In this document: piece after piece, positions 47,440 through 58,975 of the stretch
Position numbering within the stretch: position 1 is the stretch's first letter
How the letters are laid out: every line of letters starts with the position of its first letter
The notes under the pieces: model-generated
Told to the model about the DNA's origin: nothing
What the model saw: the letters and a program-made list of their open reading frames with translations, nothing else
The model's database searches: none
Origin: Beta vulgaris subsp. vulgaris
Lineage: Eukaryota > Streptophyta > Magnoliopsida > Caryophyllales > Amaranthaceae
DNA length: 64,000 nt
Reading direction: 5' to 3'
NCBI RefSeq assembly: GCF_026745355.1
Contig: NC_079209.1
Coordinates: forward strand, 43,661,686 to 43,725,685
Program-made: the position numbers and the translations under genes

Positions 47440-48125
47440 TGCCACCATAAGCCTAGTCCACCCACATTACCAATTCTACTCAAGTTAACTCCACCTGTAC
47501 ATCCATACTTTCATGTAGATTTATTTTCCATACCCCTACCTTCTAAGATAGCCTCCATCACAAACACTATGTTAGGCTAATCCCACCAATACTAATCTGG
47601 AGTAATGGCTTGGACGATGGTGTCCTTTTGTGACGACTTTAGCACGATCCCAAGGCAAGCTCCTCGAATGAATGATTCGTCTACAAATGACACCCACTTA
47701 ATAGCAGTGGTGTTGACTTTCAGTTGCGGGCTAAAGTCTGCCATAAAATCAATTAAGACTTGCGATTTTACAACGGTCCGTGATTGATACCTAATGTTAT
47801 AGCTACCGAGGATAATAGCCTACTTGCTTATTTTTCCCGTTAATTCAAGGCATCTCAAAATCGTCTTAATAGGATAATTAGTCTTGACATAAGTTATGTG
47901 AGTCTCAAAATAACGTGCTTAACTTTTTTTTACGGTGGTAACCAATCCTAGTACGAATTTTTCAAGAGATAAATACCTTGTTTCAAGGTCTATGTGATTT
48001 ACTTACATAGTAAATGGGTAGTTGTCATTTATCTTCTCGTATGAGGAAGACACCAACAAATGTTTCATCAATGACGAGGTATGATTGCAATGGTTCGTCT
48101 GTCGTCTGTTTGGACAATAATGGCG
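47440..48125 (-). pseudogene. pol: Ty3/gypsy (Tat-type) pol remnant: RT end to RNase H
   Basis: On the minus strand, in changing frames: PLQSYLVIDETFVGVFLIRED (first RNase H), LPIYYVSKS, then a linker, TVVKSQVLIDFMADFSPQ and WVSFVDESFIRGACLGIVL (second RNase H start). This order, with an additional RNase H after the usual one, is typical of Tat-lineage gypsy elements. Many stops. No LTR seen nearby. Confidence 0.7.
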
Positions 48126-48289
48126 GTGACAATATACGTGAATATATTAGCCTAAATAACACACAATAATAAGTTAATGGTTTCATTTATAAGAGAAAAC
48201 ATATAAATCTCAAATATCAAAAGGAAAAACAAAGAAAAAATGTAAAAACTGGGGTGATAAAGAGTCAAGTCTGTTTGTGAACAGTTCGA

Positions 48290-48445
48290 GCTCGTTCCGT
48301 TTACCATTTGGTCAAAGCTCGGCTCGAAGAAAATTCGGCTTATCAAGCTTCATGCTCAGCTCGAGCTCAAATAAATTTAAACGTACACAAGCCGAGCAGA
48401 CCATAGTTCAGCTCGGCTCAACCGATAAGCAACCCTAGGCAACAC
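48290..48445. mobile_element. hAT-type end fragment with GAGCTCG/GGCTCG motifs
   Basis: Repeated AGCTCGGCTCGA, CAGCTCGAGCTC and CAGCTCGGCTCAACCG phrases ending near AACCCTAGG resemble the ends of the 29988 element. Only one end is visible. Confidence 0.45.
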
Positions 48446-48748
48446 CTTTTGGTGCCACATCCTCATGCACGAGCGAGGTCCTTCCCCTTGTACGCCTCAT
48501 TGCCAACCATGACAGGTTCCCCTCCAATCCCCATGAGAACTGCAACAAGAGGATATCCAACTCCTCATCGCATGGATCAAAATCAACCACCATCCCTCCA
48601 TCCCTCGAATTAGGCAAAACAAGTAGAAACAAGCTAAAATGGGACTTATGCTCAATAAATTTCACATCACAGGAACAAAACATTATTTAGTTTAAAGGTC
48701 AAATAATTTCCATCCTTTTGGGGTGAACAAGTAGCCAACAAAAATACA
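48435..48748 (-). pseudogene. pol: copia pol linker fragment, 3' part
   Basis: Reading leftwards from 48748, the minus strand gives KCIFVGYLFTPKGWKLFD, then a shifted CDVKFIEHKSHFS, the integrase-RT linker of copia elements. It continues the piece at 52629-52770, from which it is separated by the hAT composite. Confidence 0.75.
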
Positions 48749-48964
48749 CTTCCGACTAGTGATGACAACGAGTTGGATATGGACCGGGTCCATATGGTCC
48801 CGAATCTAGAATTGTTTCAGATGTTGGATCCATATCTGACCCATATTCAGCAGGTCGGAAAATTTGGATCTGGATCCCTATATGACAGATCCTAAACGTG
48901 TCCCATATATTTTATGCTTTGCTCAATTTCTTTTGTGTTTGTAGTTTTTAGTGTATGTAATGTC

Positions 48965-49122
48965 TGTCCTAATGTAGTAGCTCATAGACTAGCTAAACTT
49001 AGTTTTTCCGTGGAGGAACTTAGAGTGTGGCTAGAAGAAGTGCCACTTGATATTGTAAGTTCTGTTATTGAATACAACACCGAGTATTAATAAATATCTT
49101 CTTCCCCTGTCCAAAAAATGGT
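48965..49122 (+). pseudogene. 5'-truncated LINE tail (RNase H end)
   Basis: A 41-codon frame to the TAA at 49088-49090 reads CPNVVAHRLAKLSFSVEELR then VWLEEVPLDI, the usual C-terminus of plant LINE RNase H. It is followed by TAATAAATATCTTC and an A-run at 49117-49122. The left limit is within about 50 bp upstream. Confidence 0.7.
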
Positions 49123-49224
49123 TGTCCTAATTCTGCTTTTTAGATTAAGAACAAGTTGATGCTCAAACCATTTGCAATTATGAGTATTGATTTTACAACT
49201 TTATATCTCGTAGATTTATTTTAC

Positions 49225-50230
49225 AGTATTTTGATCACCATATACCCTCGCAACTTTCCAAATTCACCATTTACCCTCCACTTTTCAAAAAATACATCAA
49301 CTTGCCCTTATGACTCACGGTGTTAGACTTTCATTAGTCATTAGGTCCTAATCCCCCATAACCCTAATTAATTAACCTAAATCAGCCAAACTCTAACCTT
49401 AACCCCCTAATCTAATACCCTAACCCTAACCACCCAACCACCACCCCCTCCCCCACCCCTTACCCGGCCTTCCCCCACTGCCCCACCACCCCGAATCCCC
49501 CTCCCTTTCCCCTGTAGTCGTGCAGTCCAGCAGACCCTCCTCCCACAACGTCCTTCCACCGCCTGCAGCCCAGCAGACCTAGACTCGCATTCCTTCCCCC
49601 TCCCTCGCAACCCCTACATAACAACCCCTCACCCTGCCGCGCAAACCCCTTATAATTTTCGCAAAACCCACCTGAAATCCTCCCCAAATCCACCATTTTC
49701 GACGAACCCATCTGAAATCCTCCCCGAACCGTCCATTTTCGACAAATTCACAACTTCAAAACGACGAAACTCACTACTGAATAAAAAAATTCAAAATTCG
49801 AAGGGGAGGGGGAGGAGTGTTACGCTATTCAGCAGCAGAGGGGGAAGGGGGTTGCGATTCGACGGGGGTAGGGGAGGGGGCTTCGGGGTAGTGGGGTGAG
49901 GGTGGGCTTCAGGGGCAGTGGCGCAATAGGGGCTACTAGGGTAAGGGGGGAGGGGTAGGGGGAGGGGTAAGGGGTGGGGGGAGGGTTGGATAGGGTAAGG
50001 GTATTAGATTAAGGATTAAGGTTAGGATTTGGTTTAGATTTAGGTTAATTAATTAGGGTTATGGGGATTAGGGGTTAATGACTAACGAACGTTAACACGA
50101 TAACGCCGTTAGTCATTAAGGGTAGGTGGATGTATTTTCTGAAATGTGGATGATATATGGTGATTTTGAAAACTTACGAGGGTACATGATGCAAAAAAAA
50201 ATTGTCAGGGGTATATGGTGAAAAAACCGT
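49225..50230. mobile_element. Foldback element with arms of about 240 bp
   Basis: The left arm (CATATACCCTCGCAACTTTC ... CTAATTAATTAACCTAAAT) and right arm (ATTTAGGTTAATTAATTAGG ... ACGAGGGTACATG) are inverted copies over roughly 240 bp. The centre is C-rich, then G-rich (49440-49960). The flanks TTATTTTAC and CTATTTTAT are a likely decayed 9-bp duplication, suggesting a Mutator-like foldback. The minus-strand Gly/Arg frames at 49407-49711 are composition artefacts. Confidence 0.75.
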
Positions 50231-50567
50231 CTATTTTATCAAGTAGTAGTTGCTGCAACTAAGGGAATGGGTATCGGCAAAGATGGGAAATTATCATATG
50301 ATCTTAAATTATTGATGTTACTTTGCAAACATCAAAATCTAATATAATAAATGCTATAATAACGGGTCCCTTCCCATGCAAGCTAGTTTTTTTTTTAAAA
50401 AAGGGGAGTTTGCGGATCCAGATCTAACCCAAGACCCAGATCCTAATCCGCAATCTAACAACATGACTTGGATCTAACAGAACTGAAATTTTAGGATCCA
50501 AATTCGTAAAAAATGGATCCGGGTCCACAAATTTAGGGTGCGTTCTGCTCAACGTAAAAAATTAAGT

Positions 50568-50740
50568 TTCAGGTCCAATAAGTTCAGATAAGTTGCAATA
50601 AGGTCTAATAAGGGTAATAAGTTCCAATAAGGTCTAATAAGGTCCAATAAGTTCCAATCAGGTGCAATAAGTTCCAATCAGGTCTAATAAGGTCCAATAA
50701 GTTCCAATAAGGTCTAATAAGGTCCAATAAGGTCCAAATA
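50568..50740. repeat. Left subterminal array of the Harbinger element
   Basis: About fifteen tandem, slightly varied copies of an 11-12 bp unit, GGTCYAATAAG or GTTCCAATMAG. Same orientation as the array at the other end. Confidence 0.88.
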
Positions 50741-51378
50741 GTCAATGTTTAATAAACATTTGTATTATTGTCCATTATTTTGTTATTCATAATTTCATAT
50801 CACTATTAGCTGATTATGTTATTATTAGAATTTTAATTAAAGTACCACAATGATTATATAGTATTATACTTGTATTAGTGTCTATTATTTTATTATTCAT
50901 ATTACTATTAGCTGATTATGTTATTATTAGAATTTTTTATTAAAGTACCACAATGTATAGTATTATACTTGCATTATTATCTATTATTTGATTATTCATA
51001 TTGCTATTAAATAATATTATAATCATGGTCAAATAATTAAGGTTAACAATAATACTAATAATTATAATTACAATATTTTGCAATTCGTCTTTAAATAACT
51101 AGAGATAACATGTTTTCGTTACTAATAACAATGAAAGATATAAATGTTATCAATTGATTGCTTCATTATCATCACTGGAGTATTTTTCTTCATCGGAGTA
51201 TCTTTCTTCATCTTCTACATCATCCTCTTCAATCAATACGTTTTCTTCACCAACATCCAACCATATTTCATCTGCAATTTTCGCCCGAGTTATCTCCATA
51301 TTCTTTGTTCTCGTCTTGTTAGTCAAATTTAAATCAACTCTTGGTTTCATGGTTTCAACTACTTGCGAAATTGGAATC

Positions 51379-51960
51379 CTAAATCATGTAAACGAATAAA
51401 ATTATGTAGCGTGCATGTTGCCACGATGATAGCCAACTGGTAAGCATCATCCATCTTCGCATCATTCTTAGAATCTTCCATCTATTTTTTAGTACACCAA
51501 AAATTCTTTCAACAGTCCCACGTAATGAAGAATGTCGATAATTAAAATGCTCTAACTTTCCCTTTGGTGGAGGACCATTTCTAAATTCAGGAGTATGAAC
51601 TCTCAAACCTTTCTCTTGATATGGACTCAAATACCCGGTAGAATTTGGATATCCAGAGTCAACCAAATAATATTTTCCTGTTAGTGCAAAAAAGATAATT
51701 TATAATCATAGTTAAATAATACTTCAAATAGTTAACAACAATAATATGATACGTGGAGGTGGGTGGTGGAATCCCATATTAGGATCGCTTAAACAATGCC
51801 TCAAAACCGCCGTGTCATGTGCACTTCCTTCGAACCCGACACAAATGTACATGAAAAACATGTCAAAAGAACAAGAAGCTAACACATTCCACGTTTTGTT
51901 TCCTTTACGACCTCTAAATGGTTGTGCAGCTTTATCTCCCACTATTGCATCTATGTGGGT
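51379..51960 (-). pseudogene. PIF/Harbinger DDE transposase (broken)
   Basis: Minus-strand reading: near 51960 IGALDGTHID (first catalytic Asp region), then AAQPFRGRKGNKTWNVLASC and GFEGSAHDTAVL (51942-51724), a gap, then YYLVDSGYPN, EFRNGPPP and HFNYRHSSLRGTVERIFGVL (51666-51500) with the last acidic residue in RTVER-type context. The phrase order is that of the DDE_Tnp_4 family. Intron or frame breaks separate the pieces. No Myb-like partner gene is visible in the element. Confidence 0.85.
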
Positions 51961-52317
51961 CCCATCTAGAGCACCAATACAATCCTACATAGAAATACTA
52001 ATCATAAAGTAATGGCGATCATCTTCATAACAATATTGAAAAAGTTGAGGGAAGTGTTAGCAATAAATGCTAATTAATTTTTGATTTTCTACTAGTGTTT
52101 TATAAAATCAAAACAAGACTATTAGATATATTAGTGGTAAAAGTTATGTATAGGCAAATATATAAATAATAATTTTTTTTGTTAAATTAATTATCATAAG
52201 AGATAATTAATAATAATTATTTTTTAAAGGACGAATTATAATAATTATTACTCCATAAAAAATTTTGAGGGGTAGTATTTACGTTAGTGGTAATATTTAT
52301 GTTATTCATGGTCAATG

Positions 52318-52570
52318 TTTTTGTCTAATAAGGTCAAATAAGTTCCAATTAGGTCCAATAAGGTCTAATAAGTTTCAATCAGGGCCAATAAGGTTCAATA
52401 AGTTTCAATAAGGTCAATAAGTTCCAATAAGGTCCAATAAGTTCATTCTAATCAGGTTCAATCAGGTCCAATAAGTTCCAATCAGGTTTAATAAGTTCCA
52501 ATAAGTTCAGTTCGGGTTCAATAATTTCAGTTTAGATAAGGTCCAGTAAGTTCAGGGCCAATAAGTTAAA
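52318..52570. repeat. Right subterminal array of the Harbinger element
   Basis: About twenty copies of the GGTCCAATAAG / GTTCCAATCAG unit, more degenerate than the left array. Confidence 0.88.
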
Positions 52571-52628
52571 TAGAACGCACCCTTAATTTGGGGTGCGTCC
52601 AGGGTCCATTGCCATCCTTGCTTTCGGG

Positions 52629-52770
52629 TCCTACTAGCAAATTTATCACCATGATAATGTAAATTATATGCATAACATAAGCATCCAAAAACTTTAATAT
52701 TTGCCATAACAGGAAATTTGTCATATAAACACTCATAAGGGGTTTTATAATCATATCTCTTAATACTAGA
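52629..52770 (-). pseudogene. pol: copia pol linker fragment, 5' part
   Basis: The minus strand reads YDYKTPYECLYDKFPVM, ANIKVFGCLCYAYNLHYHG and DKFASRTRK, the conserved end of the copia integrase. The next residues appear at 48748, on the other side of the hAT insertion. Confidence 0.82.
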
Positions 52771-53203
52771 CTTCTATTATCACAATAATATGATATATAA
52801 TATTCTCTTAACTAGGATAACTATATTATTCTTAACAACCTTGTTACTACTTTTAAAGTGAAAAAGTAGATAGGAAAAAGTAGATAGATATACAATACAA
52901 TATTTACTTCAAAGTAAAATTAGAGAAAAATTATATCAAATAAAAAAGGGATTATTCATAATAAAATGTGAAATATTAAAAGTAGTACATAGGGAGTATT
53001 AATGATAATCTTGGATGCTATGAGAAAATATGGTAATATATTAGGTGAGATTTAGTTCCAAAATAGCCTATGGATCATGAAAAACATATGTTGAAAGGAA
53101 AGCTTTTAGGAATAAATTTAAATAAATAAAAAACAATCTCATAAGAAACTTGTTTGAAATGTTTTAAATCACCTAGCCTTACAAGAAAGTAGTACATCGA
53201 TAT
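52771..53203. other. AT-rich DNA with one Stowaway-type end
   Basis: GTACATAGGGAGTATTA at 52984-53000 resembles a Stowaway right terminus. The left one is missing. No gene. Confidence 0.45.
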
Positions 53204-53600
53204 GTTGCTTTTCAATTGATTTTTGCATGCTTTGTTTGTTTTTTTATATTATGATTAGTGTATGATCTGTTCATTTTCACTTCAATTGTGTTTGATCTTG
53301 TTTTTTGGTTGCATTTATGGCTCGATATGTTGCTTTTCACTTGACTTTTGCATGATCTGTTGTTTTTATTATAATTAGGGTAAGATATGTTCATTTTCTC
53401 TTCACTTGTTTGATCTTGTTGTTTTGGTTCCTGATTATGGTCCGATCTGTTGCTTTTCACTTGATTTTTGCATGATCTGTTGCTTTTCACTTGATTTTTG
53501 CATGATCTGTTGTTTTTATTATGATTAGGGTATGATTTTCATTTTTTCTTCAGTTGTGTTCGATCTTGTTGTTATGGTTGTGATTATATTGAGTAATGTC
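53204..53600. repeat. Three-copy tandem repeat, about 120 bp unit
   Basis: Copies start at 53204, 53330 and 53450, each opening TTGCTTTTCAMTTGATTTTT and running through TATGATTAGGGTATGAT, TTCATTTTC and GATCTTGTTGTTTTGGTT. The third has an internal 30-bp duplication. Related but more diverged units continue to about 53860. Confidence 0.8.
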
Positions 53601-53859
53601 TGATTTGTGATTATGATGATTAGTTTTGCTTTGCTTTGTTGATTTTTAGTATGATTAGATTATGATATCTTGATCAATGTTTGATTTGTTCTTATCATTC
53701 TCAGTTGTGTCAGATTATAGTGAATGAATTTTGGTTTGCTATATTGATTTTTAGTATGATTAGATTATGATATGTTCATTAATGGCGGATTTGTTCTTAT
53801 CATTCATAGTACCTTGTCTGATTAGTGAATGATTTTTGGTTTGCTCTATTGATTTTTAT

Positions 53860-54378
53860 TATGATGAGGCTTGGGATTGTGTGTTATCTATTGTTTTGGA
53901 TGTCCCTTTACAATCTGGAATCATGTATTGGTTTGCCTATTGCTTAGCTTTGTTGTTTTGGTTTGCTTATAAGTCAAGTCCCATGAATTTAAATATATAT
54001 GACGAGTCTTTACTAGTATTAGAAACCATTCGTTATGCATTTATTGCCATACACATTCTTAAGCTAGCAACCGATTTTTGACCGATTGAGTGCATTTGAT
54101 TGTGTATTTGATTCAGTGAAAAGAGTGATTACAGTGATAAATTGGAGACTTATAATATTTTACATCTATAAAATGAAACTGAAATTGCTTTGAAATTTAT
54201 GGTGAGTCTTTACTTTAATGAGAAATATTTTCCTGCATTCACATGATCATACACATTCTTAAGCCACCAACCAATATTTGGACTAAAGAGGCATTTGATT
54301 GTGTATTTGAAGTAAGAAAAATCATTTCAGTGATTAAAAGGGGGCTTTGAGATTTCACAAACTGAAGTTGCTTTTACT
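53860..54378. repeat. Diverged two-copy tandem repeat, about 200 bp unit
   Basis: GAGTCTTTACT, ATACACATTCTTAAGC, GCATTTGATTGTGTATTTGA and ATTNCAGTGAT phrases recur in the same order at 54004-54190 and 54203-54378. The 81-codon frame at 53836 has no domain and is not kept in the second copy. Confidence 0.65.
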
Positions 54379-54639
54379 TAGATTTTGCATTCATTTTGAA
54401 TATTTATACCAAAATTAGATTATACCAAAATGACAATAATTTCATTATTTTTTAAAACTTTTGCATACATTTTCATATGTACGTCAAGAAAAACCAAGAT
54501 AAGAGCCTTACTTTTCATGTTCTCTAAAAAAAACCAACATTACTTTGTCTTTCACATTTTTACCAAAAAAAATAGATTCTATGAATTTCATCATCTTTAA
54601 CTTGACTATGTTCATCACTACATGCCTAGTCCTCATGAT

Positions 54640-55345
54640 CTTCATCTTGTTGAGAAGTTGATGCCTCACCATCTTCATTAGTTGGCTCCTACAAGCATCA
54701 TGAACAACCGTGTAAGCCTCCCTTGTTTCTCCAATTCTTCTTATTCACATGTGGGACATCATAGTCATTTCCCCCCATGAACTTTAAGTATTTCATTCAT
54801 GACATTCTGTAATGTTAGACACACATTGCTTAGTGTCTTTGGGTCTAATTCATTGTATGCCTCATTTTACAGTTTTAAGCATCTTTCTAATTGTAGTTGG
54901 CATTTTCTTGTGCATAAGTGACTGAAATACTCCTAAAAAAGCCTAGATCAAGAATGTTTAGAGCTGGGCTATTAGGGGGTTACTGGAGTAAAATAAATGT
55001 GAAGTCATCTTGTTGATATACTTGTCGTCATTCTGGCTTCTGTTGTGTGATGTGTACATTGGCATTTTCTTGCTGTATGAATATTGTTTTGGGCCCTCCA
55101 TCTTCTAGCCACTTTTGCTTGATTGCTATAACAATTTGGTCTATTAGTATCCTTCTTATGACTGACAGGTTGACAGACTCAACCACCTTTGTCACCATAG
55201 TCCCCCCCTCTATGTTTACAGACTTTGTTTTTGCTTCTTATTTGGTATGTAAATGGGAATATCCTAAGTTTCCCATCAAATGTGCACACACCCTCTTCAT
55301 TATACCTTGATCTTGCCACTGCAGTTATGAACATGACTCCTAGTT
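54640..55345 (-). pseudogene. Mariner-like transposase, C-terminal part (broken)
   Basis: Minus-strand phrases in order: KLGVMFITAVARSRYNEEG, FDGKLRIFPFTYQIRSKNK, a shifted TKVVESVNLS, KTIFIQQENANVHI (catalytic region, second Asp replaced by Glu-Asn context), ALNILDLGFF (third catalytic Asp) and a GGNDYDVPHVNKK end. This is the plant mariner (MLE, DD39D) transposase order. It is joined to 59240-60048 once the LINE is removed. Stops and shifts throughout. Confidence 0.8.
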
Positions 55346-55360
55346 TCATAAGGGTGGAAG

Positions 55361-58300
55361 GATTATGGTAGCTTGGAACCCTAGAAGTTTTAATATAAAT
55401 ATTGTGTATATCTCTAGTCAAATTATACATTGTTATGTTGTGGCTGTTAGTGGTGATAGTAAATTTAGTGTACTCTTCTTTATGCATTGAATGATGCACA
55501 TGGTAGAAATGAGGCACGAAAGGATATTGAATTATTGGGGGAATGGTTACCATGAGTCTTGGTTAATCATCGGTTATTTGGTGACTTCAATAATTGTGTT
55601 ATAGGTGTTGATGAGAGAATTGAGGCCCTAGTTAGGCATCAGGAGATAGAGGAGTTAAGAAGTAGTATGCAAGCTTGTGGAATGCAGGATTTGACAAGTA
55701 CTGGATGCTTCTTTAATTGGAAGTTGGAACAACAAGCAATATAGAGATACTAGAGTGTTTCATAAGTTAGATAGAGAAATGGTTAATGATGAGTAGAACA
55801 TGAATTTTCCTACTGTTGCTGCTCAATTCTTGCTAGAGGGAATGTTTGATCATTCCCCTATTATGATTAATGTTTATCCACAACAGGAGGTGGGTAAAAG
55901 ACCTTTCAAATACTTTCACATGTGGAGTATGACTAGTTATTTTCTCCAGAAGATTAATGATTGTTGGAGGGTTGATGTAAGGGGTTCTAAAATGTTTAAG
56001 TTGGTGCAGAAAATGAAGAGTATTAAGCATACTCTGAAGAAACTGAATTCAGATGGTTATTCAGATATACAGTGTGCAGATCTAGCAGCTTCAAAATTTC
56101 TCCTCCAATGTCAGGAAGCTGTTAGGAGTAATACTGGTCATGGTCATCTTCAACAAGCTGAGAAAGAGGCTGCTGCTCTTTATAAGCTAATTCATAGCCA
56201 ATAGAAATCATTCTTGTCTCAAAAAGCAAAAATGGATTGGTGTAAAAATGGGAATGCTAATATTTCTCTTTTTCACAAATCCATTCAAGCAAGAAGGTTG
56301 AAGAATTCTGTTTATGCATGCTATTCATAATAGCTAAGGAGTGTGGAGGGAAGGCTTGGACCAGATTAATGAGGCTTTTTTAAGCTACTATAAAATCTTG
56401 CTTGGCACCTCTATGTGTGTTAGAGTCGTTGGGAGTAAAGGAGGAAGTGCTTAATATGGGGCCTAAACTGTCTACTGATCATATTGCTTCTCTGGAGAGG
56501 TCTTATACCGGATGGATTTGGTGGGCACTTTTCAAAAATACATGGCCAGTCATTGGAGAGAAGGTAACCAGTGCAATCTTAATATATTTTTTTGATGCTG
56601 GTATGTTATTGAAAGAACTAAATGCAGGGATGGCAATTGGGCGGGGCGGGTGCGGAGGATGGTACCCCCACACCCGCATTAAATTCTCATCCCCATCCCC
56701 GCCCCACCACCCATTGCGGGGAAAGATTCCATCCCCATCCCGCCCCACCCCCCATTGCGGGGGGAAATTCTAGACCCACCCCCACCCCACCCCCGCACCC
56801 GCGTCGTACCCGCGTCGTACCCGCGTCATACCCACTTCATCCCCGCAAAAAATCCACCAAAAAATATGCCATAAGCCCATTATAGTTGTCTACTTCACAA
56901 AATAAATATAATATAGTAAAAGAAAAGTTAAAATATATTAACAAAGGCAATGTTTTATTACATTTCAAAAGTGTCTTCAAATACGTTAGTAATATATGTA
57001 TATAAATAGAATTTTAATAATAAATATGCGGGGCGGGGGTGGGCCCGGCGGGGGTGGGGCGGGGCGGGCGGGGATGGGGCGGATATAACATAAAATCCAC
57101 ACCGGCTCCACCACCCATTGCGGGTACAATTTTAATCCCCATCCCCGCCCCATCTCCGCCAAACCTAGACCCATCCCCGCCCCAATTGGACGGGGATGGG
57201 GCGGGTCCTACTTGACCCGCCCCACTACCATCCCTATAAATGCTACTATTTTGACCTTGATTCCAAAAGTTGCTTGTCCTAGTAGTATTAGTGAATTTAG
57301 ACCAATTTCATGTTCTAATATCTTGTATAAATGTATTACCAAAGTCATTTGTAAAGACTTAGAAGTGTCTTGCCTGATTTAATCGCTGAAAACCAAGGTG
57401 CATTTGTGCATGAGAGGTATATTATCCACAACATTATGGTCTGCCAAGAAATTGTGAGATGTTAGGGTAGGAGTTTTGTGGGTCCAAGTTGTCTCATGAA
57501 ACTAGACATGAGGAAAGTATATGACAATATTGACTGGGATTTTCTAGAAGAAATGACGGAAGGACTTTTTTTCCCAAGGAAAATTTTGAAGCTTGTGATG
57601 ACTTGTGTTAGAATTCCCATGTTTTATTTGATGATTAATGGGTCACTTCATAGTTTTTTTTTTGTTTCAAAGAGAGGTTTGAGACAGGGGGAACCTAACT
57701 TTCCTCTTCTTTTTTGTCATTTGCATGGATTATTTGACTAGGTAGTGCTAAAGAAGGCTAGTGATCACCCAAGATTAAGGTATCATCCTATATGTAAAGC
57801 TAAAAAACTATATCATTTAGTTTTTGCTGATGATGTTATTATGTAATGTGGGGGTAACTTTCACTGAATATATTTGATGCTCTAAGCCTTCAAACTCTTC
57901 TCTTATTCTTTTAGTTTGTGTATCAATGAGCAGAAATCAGCTACTCAACAGGTATGAGAGAGGCAGATATTCAAAGAGTTACTACAGTTTATGTGTTTTC
58001 TCATTTTACTTTCCCTTTTAAGTATCTTGGGGTGCCCATTGATCAAAAAGAATCACAACAATATAATGTAATAGGCTAGTGAAAAGAATGTGCTGTAGGA
58101 TTAAAATATGGAGTAGTAGGTTATCTTTCATATGCATGAAGGCTTCAACTCATTAATTATGTTTTGCTTAGTTTTTCATATGTATTGGGCACAAATTTTT
58201 GTGCTGTCAAAGAAGATTCTTCGTGATATTAAGCAGATATGTAGAAATTTTCTATGGCATGGGGTTTATTTCAGTGCACAACCTGGGAACATAGCTGCCA

Positions 58301-58975
58301 TATTGTTTGTGAGCCCAAGTCAACTGGACGGCTTGGAATTAGGCAAATTCAGGTGTGGAACAAAGCTGCAATTGTAAAGTATGTACCGACTATTTCCACT
58401 AAACAATATGATTTGTGAATTAAGTGGATCCATGCTGTATATGTAAAGGATATTGATTGGTGGATGTACAACCATCAAATAGTGCGAGTTGGTATTGAAA
58501 ACAAGTTTGTCTCATAAAGCATGAACTGAAGACTCACTTTACTCATCAAGAAATATGCAGCTGGAGCAAGTTCAGTATAAAGAAGGTTTATAGCAAGATG
58601 TTGGGGGAAAAGAGGCATATACATTAAAGATAAATTCGAGGTTGGCCACTCTGAAACACCAATTCATAGCTTGCTTGGTGATTCATGGAAGATTGAAAAT
58701 TGCAGACAGACTACTTAGTATTGGTCTGACTTGTGATGCGAGCTATCAGCTATGTGCCGGTGGAGTTGAGAGTCATAAGAATTTATTTTTCAAGTGTGAT
58801 TATGCTAAGAAATGTCTTGATATAATGAAAGCATGGCGGGGTGTAAAAAATTATGAACTTCAGTTTCAAAGAATGGCATTACTTTGGAGGAAAAATTCAA
58901 GGTCTTCTTTTCAAAAGAAGGTGATAGCTGATGTTATAGTGGCTCTAGCTTTATATGATTTGGTGGGCTAGATAT
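55361..58975 (+). pseudogene. LINE ORF2: endonuclease, reverse transcriptase, zf-RVT (broken)
   Basis: Frame changes or stops occur near 55555, 55745, 56204, 56330, 57380, 57742, 57846, 58080 and later. The catalytic RT motif FADD is intact. Endonuclease residues such as the GDFNN motif and the late DHSP motif are intact. Removing the 610-bp hAT (56626-57235) and one copy of its target duplication restores the RT frame (LKELNATILTLIPK). Confidence 0.85.
56626..57235. mobile_element. Non-autonomous hAT element (610 bp), GGGGCGGG/CCCCGCCC-rich
   Basis: The ends AGGGATGGCAATTGGGCGGG and (inverted) AGGGATGGTAGTGGGGCGGG are near-perfect. The 8-bp duplication is CTAAATGC at 56618-56625 and ATAAATGC at 57236-57243. 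Subterminal CCCCATCCCCGCCCC runs lie at both ends. Frames inside are composition artefacts. Confidence 0.92.

Larger units (their letters stand above)
50536..52582 (-). mobile_element. PIF/Harbinger transposon with subterminal repeat arrays
   Basis: 2,047 bp with ends GGGTGCGTTCTGCTCAAC and (inverted) GGGTGCGTTCTATTTAAC, flanked by TTA on both sides (50533-50535, 52583-52585), the standard 3-bp target. It contains a broken DDE transposase on the minus strand and long arrays of AAGGTCCAATAAGTTCCAAT-type repeats just inside both ends. Confidence 0.92.
48757..52620. mobile_element. Non-autonomous hAT element carrying three later insertions
   Basis: The ends TAGTGATGACAACGAG and (inverted) CAAGGATGGCAATGGACC match imperfectly. 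CTTCCGAC at 48749-48756 and CTTTCGGG at 52621-52628 are a decayed 8-bp duplication. The flanking copia frame continues from one side to the other, which fixes the boundaries. About 0.7 kb is the hAT itself, with repeated GGATCCAGATC/GGGTCC subterminal motifs. The rest is a LINE tail, a foldback element and a Harbinger element. Confidence 0.72.

Noticed and set aside
49413..49435. CCCTAACCCTAA resembling interstitial telomere repeat
   Set aside because: Only about two units, inside the arm of the foldback element, which is CCCTAA-like by composition. Not a telomeric array.
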